From a virus: a stretch of 39,677 nucleotides of DNA. A program made the translations under genes and the position numbers. Below are positions 6,132 to 16,100 of the stretch, in pieces (position 1 is the stretch's first letter; each line of letters starts with the position of its first letter). The stretch covers positions 1 through 39,677 of the IMG/VR virus record IMGVR_UViG_3300028196_000030; one strand, 5' to 3'. Under the pieces are notes generated by a model. That model ran no database searches, had not been told where the DNA came from, and worked only from the letters and a program-made list of their open reading frames with translations.

Positions 6132-6829
6132 AAATAACAAGAAGCGATCTTAGTATACTAATTGAAAGTTATTTAAATGAAGAAGGAACAGACTCTAAAG
6201 GTGAAACTGTTGATGATGCATTATCTAATGAACTAGAGCAAACACAAGTTGGTGATTCATTTATGTCAAATCAAATGATGCGACATGGAGAAAAAAAGCC
6301 AATGGGTGCCGAAAAACATGCACAAGCTATCACAGATTTTCGAAAAGGAAGTGATAGAGGACAATTTCCTCCATTAACATTCGGTCCCGGGGTTGATGAT
6401 GAAGGTAATTTAATGCCAGGTAAGTTTACAACAGTTCATGATTACCACGAGCCAGACCCGTATGATCAAGGTGCTGTCAGAAGATATAAAAAACAGCATT
6501 ATTTAGGTCCGGATGAGAAAAGTGTTGATGATCCTGAAATTACTAGGATTGGCTTGGAAGATGATGAAGATACTGAAGAGTCCCCTTATGGTACACAGTA
6601 TAATTTAGACAATACAGATCCTCAATTTAGAATGCAAGATAAGACTGCCGTGGATGACGGATTTACCGCACATTCGGGTGATGATTTTTATTTAGAAGAT
6701 AAAGATGATGAAGATTATGAAGAATCAGAAGAATATACAGAAGAAGATACTCTTTACGATATTGATGATGACAGCGAAGAAGAAGGTTTAATTGCTAAAA
6801 TTAGAAATTATTTTTCTAGAAATAAGTAA
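6128..6829 (+). CDS. Tagged small protein 8: very acidic protein
   Basis: This encodes 233 residues beginning MKITRSDLSILIESYLNEE, with LIE-S as the possible protease site. The rest is low-complexity and strongly acidic, especially from residue about 130 (DDEDTEE, DDFYLEDKDDEDYEE, YDIDDDSEEE), with scattered Tyr and His, and ends in a short basic amphipathic helix (LIAKIRNYFSRNK). Acidic internal proteins of this kind resemble head scaffold or core components, or DNA mimics that occupy DNA-binding proteins of the host. Neither role can be settled from sequence. It is the last tagged gene of the block, overlapping the previous one as ATGA, and is followed by a promoter-like element. Confidence 0.8.
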   Translation: MKITRSDLSILIESYLNEEGTDSKGETVDDALSNELEQTQVGDSFMSNQMMRHGEKKPMGAEKHAQAITDFRKGSDRGQFPPLTFGPGVDDEGNLMPGKFTTVHDYHEPDPYDQGAVRRYKKQHYLGPDEKSVDDPEITRIGLEDDEDTEESPYGTQYNLDNTDPQFRMQDKTAVDDGFTAHSGDDFYLEDKDDEDYEESEEYTEEDTLYDIDDDSEEEGLIAKIRNYFSRNK

Positions 6830-6837
6830 TTTTGCAT

Positions 6838-6843
6838 TATAAT
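6838..6843 (+). promoter_or_regulatory. Possible -10 element before the neck genes
   Basis: A perfect TATAAT lies 70 bases before the gp13-like gene, right after the acidic tagged gene. There is no -35 match at 17 bases and no TGn extension, so the call is weak. A second AT-rich element, TATAAATT (6894-6901), resembles the T4 late promoter TATAAATA but lies only 12 bases from the start codon. Confidence 0.3.
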
Positions 6844-6913
6844 TGTTATTAGGTTGGTTAAATTTGAAGTCTTGTTTTGTTCGTAATAATTAATATAAAT
6901 TAACGAGGTAATA

Positions 6914-8071
6914 ATGGCTACATTTTCACAGACTTCTAAACCTACACCTTTTGGTATATACGATGAAGAATCAGTTTTTCAAACAGATGCTGATAGTATG
7001 GTTACTTTTGTTAAAAGAAAGTTAGGTGACGATATTCTCTCTGTTGAATTAACACAAAAACAAATTTTTGGAAATTTTGAAGAATCGACACTAGAATATA
7101 GTTCAATTCTTAATCAGTATCAGGCTAAATCTCAACTGGTCAATTACTTAGGTTTTCCCACAGGAAGTGCTTTAAGCGGTAGTGAAAATAGATATCCGCG
7201 AGAAAACTTAGAGTATTTGACACGGTTCGCCGAACCTTACGCAATGGAGGCTGGAATCGGTGGTTCATATAATTTTGCAAGTGGAACAATCAGCCTCGAG
7301 CTTGGCCGCCAGGACTATGATCTTTATACAGAGTTAAAAGATGAAAATGGTATTGCTATTTTTAATAGCACAAAAGGTAAACTTAAAATAGCTGAGGTAT
7401 TCCATTATAACCCGCAAGCTGCTTATAGATTTTTTGATACAACATCTGCTATCAATTATCTTAATAATGAATTTAGTTTTGAATCTTTTACTCCGGAGAC
7501 TATTTTTTACGTGTTACCTGTGTTTGAAGATATCTTGCGAGCAGGTCAGCTTGATCTTTCAAATAGAGTTCGTAGGTCAAATTATTCTTACAAAGTAGTT
7601 GGTACAAAAATTAGAATTTATCCTATTCCGTCAAATGATAATAAAAAACTATGGATTAAAGTAAGACAATACCCTGACCCTAATTCTCCTGCTTATGAAG
7701 ATGCATCTATTACAGGAGTTTCAAACTTAAGTAATATTCCTTTTGGTAATATTCCTTACAAACAAATTAATTCAATTGGCAAACAGTGGATTAGACAATA
7801 CACAATTGCCATATCTATGGAACAGCTAGGATACATTAGAGGTAAATTTGGAAATGTTCCAATTCCGGGAGGTGAAGTAAGTTTAAATTCTGGGGACATG
7901 ATTAGTAACGGAAGGTCAGACAAAGAATCATTAGTTACTAAACTTAAAGAAATGTTAGATACAATGACATATGATAAATTAGTTGAGTTGCAAGCAACAA
8001 GAGCAGAACAAATTAATAAACAACTTAAATTCGTACCCGTACCTAACGGGAAATGCGTATACTTAGGTTAG
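6914..8071 (+). CDS. 13: Neck protein, gp13-like
   Basis: This encodes 385 residues; the ATG follows CGAGGT. The C-terminal third (SIGKQWIRQYTIAISMEQLG, then IRGKFGNVPIPGGEVSLN and a helix with LVTKLKEMLDTM) matches what I remember of gp13-type head-completion proteins of T4-like marine phages, where a Trp/Arg helix precedes G-K-F/Y-x-x-(I/V)-P-(I/V)-PGG and a coiled helix. T4 gp13 is 309 residues, so this is longer, with extra N-terminal sequence. gp13 joins gp14 at the head vertex to seal the packaged head and attach the tail. The order of this gene, the next two, sheath and tube follows the T4 order 13-14-15-18-19, which supports the name. Confidence 0.68.
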   Translation: MATFSQTSKPTPFGIYDEESVFQTDADSMVTFVKRKLGDDILSVELTQKQIFGNFEESTLEYSSILNQYQAKSQLVNYLGFPTGSALSGSENRYPRENLEYLTRFAEPYAMEAGIGGSYNFASGTISLELGRQDYDLYTELKDENGIAIFNSTKGKLKIAEVFHYNPQAAYRFFDTTSAINYLNNEFSFESFTPETIFYVLPVFEDILRAGQLDLSNRVRRSNYSYKVVGTKIRIYPIPSNDNKKLWIKVRQYPDPNSPAYEDASITGVSNLSNIPFGNIPYKQINSIGKQWIRQYTIAISMEQLGYIRGKFGNVPIPGGEVSLNSGDMISNGRSDKESLVTKLKEMLDTMTYDKLVELQATRAEQINKQLKFVPVPNGKCVYLG

Positions 8072-8079
8072 GAGGAAAT

Positions 8080-8745
8080 ATGTCTAGACTGTTTATAACA
8101 CCAAGAGAGATTAATTTTATCAATGATTTAGCAAAAGAAATTGTTAAAGATGTAGCAGGACAAAAAATATATTATTTTCCTATATCAGAGGTAAAGTCAA
8201 AAGTTCACACACTTTATGAAGAAGCAATAGATAAAATTTTTGATGACCCAATTGAAATTGAGTGTTTTGTTAAATATGAAGAACCTTCAACTAAAACAGA
8301 TAGGTTTGGATCAGAGAAATATTTTACTGTTACAGCATACATTCAGTCAAGAGATTTATTAGATAAAGGAATAGAAATTTTAGAAGGTGACTTCTTTTCA
8401 TACGGGTCAGTCTTTTTTGAAGTCATAACCAGTCCTGGTACAAATGTGATTTTTGGACAAATAGAACACGGACAATATATAACTGTAACAGGAAAACAGT
8501 CAAGAAGATCTAATTTCATTACAAAAGTATTTGGGCCGACGTCTGAAGAATATACAGACGATGATGCTGTACAAGATACTTTTGTTCAGCAAAGAGGCTT
8601 TGAAAAAAATAGATTAGGAGAAACAGCTGATCGCCGTGAATTACAAGAAAACGGTGTTTTAGAAAAGCCTATATCTGGCCCAAAAGAAGTTTCAAAAAAA
8701 GGAGATAATACGGGTGTCGGTTCTTCTTTTTATGGAGATGATTAA
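8080..8745 (+). CDS. 14: Neck protein, gp14-like
   Basis: This encodes 221 residues. The ATG at 8080 follows GGAGGAA by three bases and is preferred over an in-frame start at 8053 inside the previous gene. The N terminus (MSRLFITPREINFINDLAKE) is followed by a beta-rich middle with aromatic strands (GDFFSYGSVFFEVITS, IFGQIEHGQYITV). The Gly/Glu/Lys-rich C terminus includes DDDAVQDTFVQQRGFEKN and KPISGPKEV. T4 gp14 is 256 residues and acts with gp13 in the neck. Assignment rests mainly on position and on remembered marine relatives; sequence alone would not prove it. It begins nine bases after the previous stop and overlaps the next gene by one base (TAATG). Confidence 0.62.
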   Translation: MSRLFITPREINFINDLAKEIVKDVAGQKIYYFPISEVKSKVHTLYEEAIDKIFDDPIEIECFVKYEEPSTKTDRFGSEKYFTVTAYIQSRDLLDKGIEILEGDFFSYGSVFFEVITSPGTNVIFGQIEHGQYITVTGKQSRRSNFITKVFGPTSEEYTDDDAVQDTFVQQRGFEKNRLGETADRRELQENGVLEKPISGPKEVSKKGDNTGVGSSFYGDD

Positions 8746-9956
8746 TGTCTAAGTTTGGAGATAATATATTTACTCAGTTTGACGGAACAAATATACCGGA
8801 AAATTTTAATTTTCCGAGTATAGAAATTGAAGATATTGACAAAGCTGTGTTTGATCTTTTTGATAAACAGATTGCATTTGAAATTGAAGAAAAAGGATCA
8901 GCAAGAAAAGTACCTGTTATTTTTGCTGCTGGAGAAAGATTTGCGTTAACCAGAAGAAAAAATGCAATAAGAGACAAAAACAACGCATTAATTTTACCAC
9001 TTATATCAATTCTTAGAGGCGAAATTGATGTAAGCGCTAGCCAGCATAATTATGGAACTGCAATATCATATCCGGATCAACCTGGTTATTACATTAAAAA
9101 AAGACTTTCTAAAAAAGATAGAAAATATCAAAACTTAATAAACAAGCAACAACTTAAAAATCAAGATAACGTAGCTCAAAAAAGTTCTTTCATTGATGAC
9201 TCTTTAATTTATCCTGGTCAAGATGTTTTACCAGACAGAATTGCCAGTAGAAAAAACAAAGGAAATAATAGTTTGTTTTCGAAAAAAAATATTGACTTAT
9301 CAAATGACATGTCAGATAATATTTTTGAAATAATAGAAGTACCTTATCCTAAATTTATGTCTATTAAATATGAAGTCGTATTTTGGTGTCAATATATGCA
9401 GCAAGCAAATCAAATGCTTCAAACAGTTTTTAGAAAATATCAAGGTCAAGGTCATGAAATTGCTGTAAAAACAATAGCCGGCTATGAACTGGTCGCATTT
9501 TTTAGTAAAACTTTTTCACTCGATAGTAATTTTAGCGATTTCACTAATGAAGAAAGAATGGTAAAATATGCTTTTGGAATTACAATACCCGGTTATATGA
9601 TTAACCCAAAGTCTATGAAAGGAATTCCTAATCAACTTAAAAGCTATATATCAGCGCCTGTTGTAGATTTTGGTTATAAAACAGCGAATAATAAAATTGT
9701 ACTAAGAGATAAAAATCCAATAAAAGAAAAAGATCAAAATTTAAACAAAAATGTCTTATCTGATCTTAATAATATTAATGAAGTGAAGGACAAAATCCGA
9801 GGCCACACATCGGAAGAAATTGAATTTTATGAAGTAAATCCTTTTTCTAAAGAGAAAAAAGTTCAGTTTTCAAAAATTTTAGGTAAAAACAAAAGAACCG
9901 GAGAATCAATAATATCTCCTTTGATAATAAAAGATATAGAGAAACAGAACGAATAA
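8745..9956 (+). CDS. 15: Tail completion / sheath terminator protein, gp15-like
   Basis: This encodes 403 residues, against 272 in T4 gp15. An N-terminal domain contains KVPVIFAAGERFALTRRK and LILPLISILRGEID. A charged, Asn/Lys-rich insertion spans about residues 120-195. The C-terminal domain has a run of aromatic beta strands (PYPKFMSIKYEVVFWCQYMQ, then NQMLQTVFRKYQGQGHEI), and the pattern E-x-F/W-x-Q-Y-x-x-x-x-N-Q-x-L-x-T-L recalls gp15-type tail terminators. gp15 caps the tail tube and sheath and binds the neck. The extended insertion and the long Lys/Asn tail explain the extra length. Position just before the sheath genes supports the call; homology is from memory and not certain. Confidence 0.62.
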   Translation: MSKFGDNIFTQFDGTNIPENFNFPSIEIEDIDKAVFDLFDKQIAFEIEEKGSARKVPVIFAAGERFALTRRKNAIRDKNNALILPLISILRGEIDVSASQHNYGTAISYPDQPGYYIKKRLSKKDRKYQNLINKQQLKNQDNVAQKSSFIDDSLIYPGQDVLPDRIASRKNKGNNSLFSKKNIDLSNDMSDNIFEIIEVPYPKFMSIKYEVVFWCQYMQQANQMLQTVFRKYQGQGHEIAVKTIAGYELVAFFSKTFSLDSNFSDFTNEERMVKYAFGITIPGYMINPKSMKGIPNQLKSYISAPVVDFGYKTANNKIVLRDKNPIKEKDQNLNKNVLSDLNNINEVKDKIRGHTSEEIEFYEVNPFSKEKKVQFSKILGKNKRTGESIISPLIIKDIEKQNE

Positions 9957-10012
9957 TTATTGATGTTTCCAGGTTTTTGGAATAATTAATTAAGAATAAA
10001 AAGGAGATATTA

Positions 10013-13000
10013 ATGGCTGAACAAACATTTAAATCACCAGGTTTTTTTGAAAGAGAAATAGATGTATCTCAGAGAGGTGCTTCTAAATCATTCAACGTTC
10101 CTGGTGGCATCATAGGAATATCAGAATCAGGGCCTGCTTTTGTTCCTACAACAGTTACATCAATTCAAGAGTTTGAAAATGTTTTTGGTAATATTAGACC
10201 TGAACATTTTGGCGCAATAGCAGCAAATGAATTTTTAAAAAGACGACCGGCAATTACTTTTGTCAGAACATTAGGTGCAGGAGTTATACAACAAAGTGGC
10301 GATCTAAATAATTTTAAGAATTACGGAACAGTATCTGGCGCAGGATTTTCTTTAAGCGGCTCTGAAGCGTCTGCAGCGCAGCAAGCAGGTGCAGCTGATA
10401 AAAGACATCAAGGCTGCGTCCAATTTATTGCTGCAAAACATGAAATAAATGAAAATGAATCACATTTATATCCATTTGTATCACAAAATCAATCAGTTGG
10501 TACTTCAACTTCTTATTTCATAAGAGGTATGGTTTTTTTAGCATCAGGTGCTAAAATGGAAATATTAGATCATGACAGTGGGTATAATTTAACAGGATCA
10601 GCTACAGATGAAGCACGAATAAGTAGTTATACCGGACCGATAAAAAAACAAGGTATTTTTAAAATAGTAATTTCATCATCTTTAGGTTCCACTTTTTCAA
10701 ATGATGAATCAGAAGCAGGAATTAAAATATATACTGCATCTTTAAATCCAGATTCTGATTACTATATTAACAAGGTTTTAAACACCAATTATCAAAAATT
10801 TGATGATAGACAACATTTACTATATTCTGATTTTGTTATTGAAAATGATTTAGCCAAAGTCGAATATAGTGCAGGAACACCAACAGTTGCTGTATTGTCA
10901 GGAACAGCAGGTTCTTCGACATCTGGAGACACTACCAAACATTACAGAGAACTATTCGGATCTTTTAATACGAGATACGCAAACGCAAAAACAACAAAGT
11001 TTATTTCGCAGCCCTTTGGAAATAAAGAGCACGACCTATTTCATTTTGAAACTTTGTCTGATGGCGAAAAATCAAATAAATTATTTTCTATTTCGATTGC
11101 TAATTTAAAAAAATCAACGAGCAATAAAAACCCATACGGAACTTTTACAGTTCAAGTTAGAAAATATAACGACAACGATGATCAACCAGTTATTTATGAA
11201 CAGTTTAATAATTGTAATTTAAATCCTAACAGTGAAGATTTTGTTGGTAGTTTAATTGGTGATGCAAAAAAATATTATAATTTTAACACAGTTTTAGAAT
11301 CTGAACGCAGTTTATTAACAGCAGGAACGTATCCTAATAAATCTAAATACATAAGAATAGTAATTAATCAAAGTGTATTAGATAAAAAAATACCAGCTGA
11401 CTGTTTACCATTTGGTTTTAAAGGTCTACCGTTAATTAAGACTTCTAATACACTCACTTCAACTGCAACTTCTATTCCAGGTGGAGAAAACACAATAAGA
11501 TTACATGCGTCAGGCACTCAATCTTCAAACTTTGCATATTCTATTTTACCACCTGTTCCTTTGACTTACAAAGTAACACAAGGCAATGGTAACGTAAATC
11601 CTAATTTTGCAGGCCACGCCAGTCAAGATGAAAACGTCAATCCTTCAATTTATTGGGGAATTCAATCTGGCAGGTTAAGAAAAAATAAAAATTATGATGA
11701 AAATGGAACATCTAATCCATTACTTCAAACAAACAACAGGATACAAAATGAATCATCATTAATCGATGGTTATTCTAAGTTTTTAGGAATTCAAAAACTT
11801 GATGCACTATTAAGCGGTTCAGGTGCTGATGCTTTTAACAATAACAAGTTTACTCTTGCAAGAGTGGCTTTAAATAATCAATCAGCTTCGACAGACAGTT
11901 TGTTAGGCGCAATTTCAAGAGAACTCACAGGTTCTGCAGATGATCATATGGTGAGTGCTGCTTATATCAGGAGCGCTTCTTTGGATCTTCCGAATATGAC
12001 AATTAACGATGGGGTTGCAAATCCAAGAAGATTAACTCTCGCATCTTTATTATCAGGCGATGCCAATACATTTAATAAATTTTCTAAATATGCTAAGTTT
12101 ACTAATATATTTTTTGGAGGTTTCGATGGTTTAAATATATTAGATAAAGACTCCAGGTTAATGAATGACAAAGCTTCTTCTTTAGAAGTCGGTGGAAAAG
12201 CAGCTGGAGGCGTTATTAGTTATCAAAACTTGCATGCAGGTGCTTCTCCTGGGGTAGGAACAAGAAACAATATTGTGTCTTCTTATTTAGAAGCTGCTAA
12301 TATTTTAACTTTAGAGGGTTTAACTAACATTAACATATTAATAGTTCCCGGGATTAAAGAGCCTTTAGTTACAAATAAGATTAGTGATAAAGTAAGAGAT
12401 AATTCAAAAATATTATATTTGATGGATATTCCTGCTTATGATAAAAATTCTAATCGTTTGTTTGAAGATTCAACAGTAAAAATTAATGTTAATAAAACAG
12501 TAGATAAATTCGCTGGAAGAAGTATTGATAACAGCTATGTTGCATCGTATTTCCCAGACACTTATATCAACACAGATGCAGTTGGCAAAATAACAAAAGT
12601 ACCTGCTTCGGTATCTGCATTTCAAGCTTTAGGATATAATGACAGTGTTAGTTTTCCATGGTTCGCTCCCGCAGGATTTAATCGCGGTGCATTAAGTAAC
12701 GTTGTAAATACAGTCTGCAAATTAAATACTGCAGATAGAGACAATCTTTATGAGGCAAGAATTAATCCAATTGCACAATTTGCGACAGGTAAAATCGTAA
12801 TATTTGGACAAAAAACTCTTCAGATGGATAAATCAGCATTAGATCGTGTTAATGTTAGAAGAATGGTTTTAGAAGTAAAAAGAATTGTTTCACGGATAGC
12901 AGGTGATTTTGTTTTTGAACAAAATACACAAATACTTAAAAATAGATTTATTTCTCAAGTAACACCTAAATTAGCATTAGTTCAATCTGAAAAAGGTATT

Positions 13001-13153
13001 GATCGATTTCAAGTAATCATGGATAAAACAAATAACACAACTTTAGACGAAGAAAACAATAGACTTAACGGTACAATAGTTCTGGTGCCTACAAGGGCAA
13101 TTGAATTTATTGCCATAGATTTTATTATAACAAATTCAGGCGTAATTTTCTAA
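10013..13153 (+). CDS. 18: Tail sheath protein A (gp18 type)
   Basis: This encodes 1046 residues, much longer than T4 gp18 (659). The ATG follows AAGGAG by six bases. The N terminus (FKSPGFFEREIDVSQR, then VPGGIIGISESGPAFVPTTV) is the classic sheath opening: a SPG-(V/F)-x-x-x-E-x-D strand followed by G-(I/V)-x-G-x-x-x-x-GPA. The C-terminal core has FPWFAPAGFNRGAL, DRDNLYEARINPI, FGQKTL and SALDRVNVRRMVLEVKR, the most conserved part of all contractile sheaths. About residues 100-700 contain large Ser/Thr/Asn-rich inserted domains likely exposed on the outer tail surface. It polymerises around the gp19 tube and contracts at infection. A second, related sheath gene follows directly. Confidence 0.93.
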   Translation: MAEQTFKSPGFFEREIDVSQRGASKSFNVPGGIIGISESGPAFVPTTVTSIQEFENVFGNIRPEHFGAIAANEFLKRRPAITFVRTLGAGVIQQSGDLNNFKNYGTVSGAGFSLSGSEASAAQQAGAADKRHQGCVQFIAAKHEINENESHLYPFVSQNQSVGTSTSYFIRGMVFLASGAKMEILDHDSGYNLTGSATDEARISSYTGPIKKQGIFKIVISSSLGSTFSNDESEAGIKIYTASLNPDSDYYINKVLNTNYQKFDDRQHLLYSDFVIENDLAKVEYSAGTPTVAVLSGTAGSSTSGDTTKHYRELFGSFNTRYANAKTTKFISQPFGNKEHDLFHFETLSDGEKSNKLFSISIANLKKSTSNKNPYGTFTVQVRKYNDNDDQPVIYEQFNNCNLNPNSEDFVGSLIGDAKKYYNFNTVLESERSLLTAGTYPNKSKYIRIVINQSVLDKKIPADCLPFGFKGLPLIKTSNTLTSTATSIPGGENTIRLHASGTQSSNFAYSILPPVPLTYKVTQGNGNVNPNFAGHASQDENVNPSIYWGIQSGRLRKNKNYDENGTSNPLLQTNNRIQNESSLIDGYSKFLGIQKLDALLSGSGADAFNNNKFTLARVALNNQSASTDSLLGAISRELTGSADDHMVSAAYIRSASLDLPNMTINDGVANPRRLTLASLLSGDANTFNKFSKYAKFTNIFFGGFDGLNILDKDSRLMNDKASSLEVGGKAAGGVISYQNLHAGASPGVGTRNNIVSSYLEAANILTLEGLTNINILIVPGIKEPLVTNKISDKVRDNSKILYLMDIPAYDKNSNRLFEDSTVKINVNKTVDKFAGRSIDNSYVASYFPDTYINTDAVGKITKVPASVSAFQALGYNDSVSFPWFAPAGFNRGALSNVVNTVCKLNTADRDNLYEARINPIAQFATGKIVIFGQKTLQMDKSALDRVNVRRMVLEVKRIVSRIAGDFVFEQNTQILKNRFISQVTPKLALVQSEKGIDRFQVIMDKTNNTTLDEENNRLNGTIVLVPTRAIEFIAIDFIITNSGVIF

Positions 13154-13185
13154 TCAGATATATAATTTAGAATGGAGTAATTTAA

Positions 13186-16100
13186 ATGGCAGAAATAGTA
13201 TACAAAAGCCCAGGAGTTTTCACAAGAGAGGTAGATAGTTCTCAACCTAGTCAAACTTCACAGGCATTATCAACTCCGGCAGGAGTAATAGGCACGGCAA
13301 ACCTTGGACCGGCTTATATTCCCGTTATTGTTAACTCTTTAACAGAGTTAACATCAGTTTTTGGTGGGATAACAGGCGATAGTTTTGGAAAATTAGCAGC
13401 AGCTGAATATTTTAAAAACGGCGGCGGATCAATTGCTTATGTAAGGGTACTCGGAGCTGGCGACGGTAAAGCTAGAAATGCAAACGGAACTGTTACAAAC
13501 GCTGGTTACTTTGTAGGTAATGAAAATATCCAATCAGGTGGTAATGTAGGCAAAAATATTTATGCCAATACAAACGCCGGCGCAGGTGAAACTTTAGGAA
13601 GATCTTACTTTCTTGGCTGTTTTATGTCTGAATCTAATGGATCAACAATATTTTCTGATGCTGGATTACAAAGTACAACACAAACAGCGGCTTCATTTAC
13701 AGCAACAGCTGCAGCTGGTTTGGTAATAAACGATGATACTGACGCAGGTAATTTAGATACACAAACAATTACGTTTACTTTACCAACAATAGGTAATATA
13801 GTAATTACAATTATTGATTCTACTGGGACACCTTCAGCCTCAGGTGCAAACATACAGGTTAAAAATACTGATGACTCTGAAACTTTGGTTGATAAATTAG
13901 TTAAAGCGATAAATGGTGAAACAGACGCAAATATTGATTTCGGAGATCATACAGGTATTCCAGGTGTAACAGCTACAAAAAATTCTATATCAGACCCACA
14001 ATTTGGTATTAATTTGTTATATCAATCACCAGGAACAATTGGAAATAATGTAAGTTTTCAATCTAATTCAGTATTAGCTTTAGGGTCAGGTGAGTCTGTT
14101 AATACAGCAATAAGCTTAGCAGGTGGTGTAGGTGGATCTATTCCAATTCTTCGTGGAGTTCTTCTTGCGCCAAGCGGCGTTGCTTTATCTTTAAGTAGCT
14201 CTTTTAATAATAATTTAAGTCAACACCCGGTATTGACAACAACAGCTACTACAGATGGCTCGACTCCAAGATATGGTCAAATGACTGGTTCTATCGAGTT
14301 AGCTGGGTCTGGCACTTTTGTTTTAATATTAAACGGATTTAAAGGATCAACAGAAAGACCAAGTAATGTTATAACTGCTTCTTTTGAATCAAATTCAGAC
14401 TTTTACTTCGGAAAGGAAGGTGTATTTAATATAGACCCATTAAAAATAGAAGAACACGGTCATTATTTATATTCACATTATTATTTACATCCTCAATATG
14501 CGACCATAACGGGGTCTGGTAATATCCCAGCAGGATTTAACACAACATATGAAAATACAGCATTTATTCTTACCAGTTCTATATCAAGAGGCGCAACTTC
14601 TGGATTTGGAAACACACCAGATTACGAAGATTGGCAAGATAGATTTTCATACGCAGAATCTCCTTATATTGTTTCTCAAGATGGTCAAGACTTATTTAAA
14701 TTAGTTTCACGCTCTCCTGGTAAAGAGTTTTCAACAAGCTATAAGTTTTCAATATCAAGTATCAACCCGACAGAAAAAACTTTTTCTTTAGGCATTAGAC
14801 ATGCTGACGATATTGATGGAGACATTGGTTATGCAGAGCCTTTATACACAAACATTTCTTTAGACCCTAATAGTCGAAGTTATATTTCAAGAATTATTGG
14901 TGATATTAATACTAAGTTTGATTTTGACAACGATAATAATTCACAAAAAATAACTATTGAAGGCTCACACTATGGAAAGTCTAAATTAGTAAGAGTTGTT
15001 GCATCAAGTGATTTAGAAAATGGCAACATTGATTCAAATGCAGTCCCATTTGGTTTTAGAGGGCCAATGCATACAGTTACTTCGGGTACAATGATGGCGT
15101 CTTATGCGGGAAATTATGGAAATTCTGACGTTCTTAAAAGATTAATTGAACCGCCTATTCCGTATAGAGAACACTTAAATGAAGGAGCAGGTACATCAAA
15201 AGCGGCCTTTACTAAATATTACTGGGGATATCAATCAGAAGCAAAAACAGAAGTTACTTTACCTAATCAATTCAATAACTCAGTAATCAATTCAAATACA
15301 GCATATTTAAAACATTATCCGACGCATAGAACTGACACGACAAACTTTGCTGTTAAAGAAAACACCGGTGCTGCTGACGTTAATGGTTCAATTTTAGATG
15401 TTGATCTTTTTAATAAAAGTTTATTTTCATTATCAAACATCAAAGTAAGAACCGGTTCAAACGAAAAAGCAGATCCAGCACAATGGTCATCAGCTTCATA
15501 TGTCAGAGGCGGTGGTATAACAGAAGTTGCTGCTAATAAAACTCGTGCATTGGCAGTTAATGATTTAGCTTTTAGTAATAATAGTGAATATGTTAAGTTT
15601 ACTTGTTTGTTTCAAGGTGGCTTTGACGGTGTTGATAAATTCAATAAAGATAAATCGGAATTTCTTAATGATGCTGTCAAAAGAGAATATGATAATGTTG
15701 CTGATCAAGGTGGCGTTAAAAGTGGTCCTACAATTAAAGCTTATAGGAAAGCTTTAGATATTTTAGGTTCAAAGTCAGACGTTGATATTCAACTTTTGGC
15801 AAACCCAGGAATTAGACACTCATCAGTCACAGATTATGGGATTAGTGTTGCTGAGAATAGATTTGATACTTTATACATTATGGATATTGAGCAAAGAGAT
15901 AGCTTAGATAATGTTATAACAGGATCAACTACAGAATTAAACAAACCAAGTATTAGATATACAACCAGTGGTTTTGTTGGAAGAAGTTTAAATACTTCAT
16001 TTGCTGCAGCATATTTTCCTGACGTTAACATATCATTTAGAAATGTTTCACGTCAAGATGAATTAAAGCAAGTTCCTCCTACTGTTGCGGTATTAGGAGC

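Noticed and set aside
13161-13166. TATAAT between the two sheath genes
   Set aside because: There is no -35 or TGn extension, and it would leave almost no leader before the ribosome site; the sheath genes are more simply co-transcribed.
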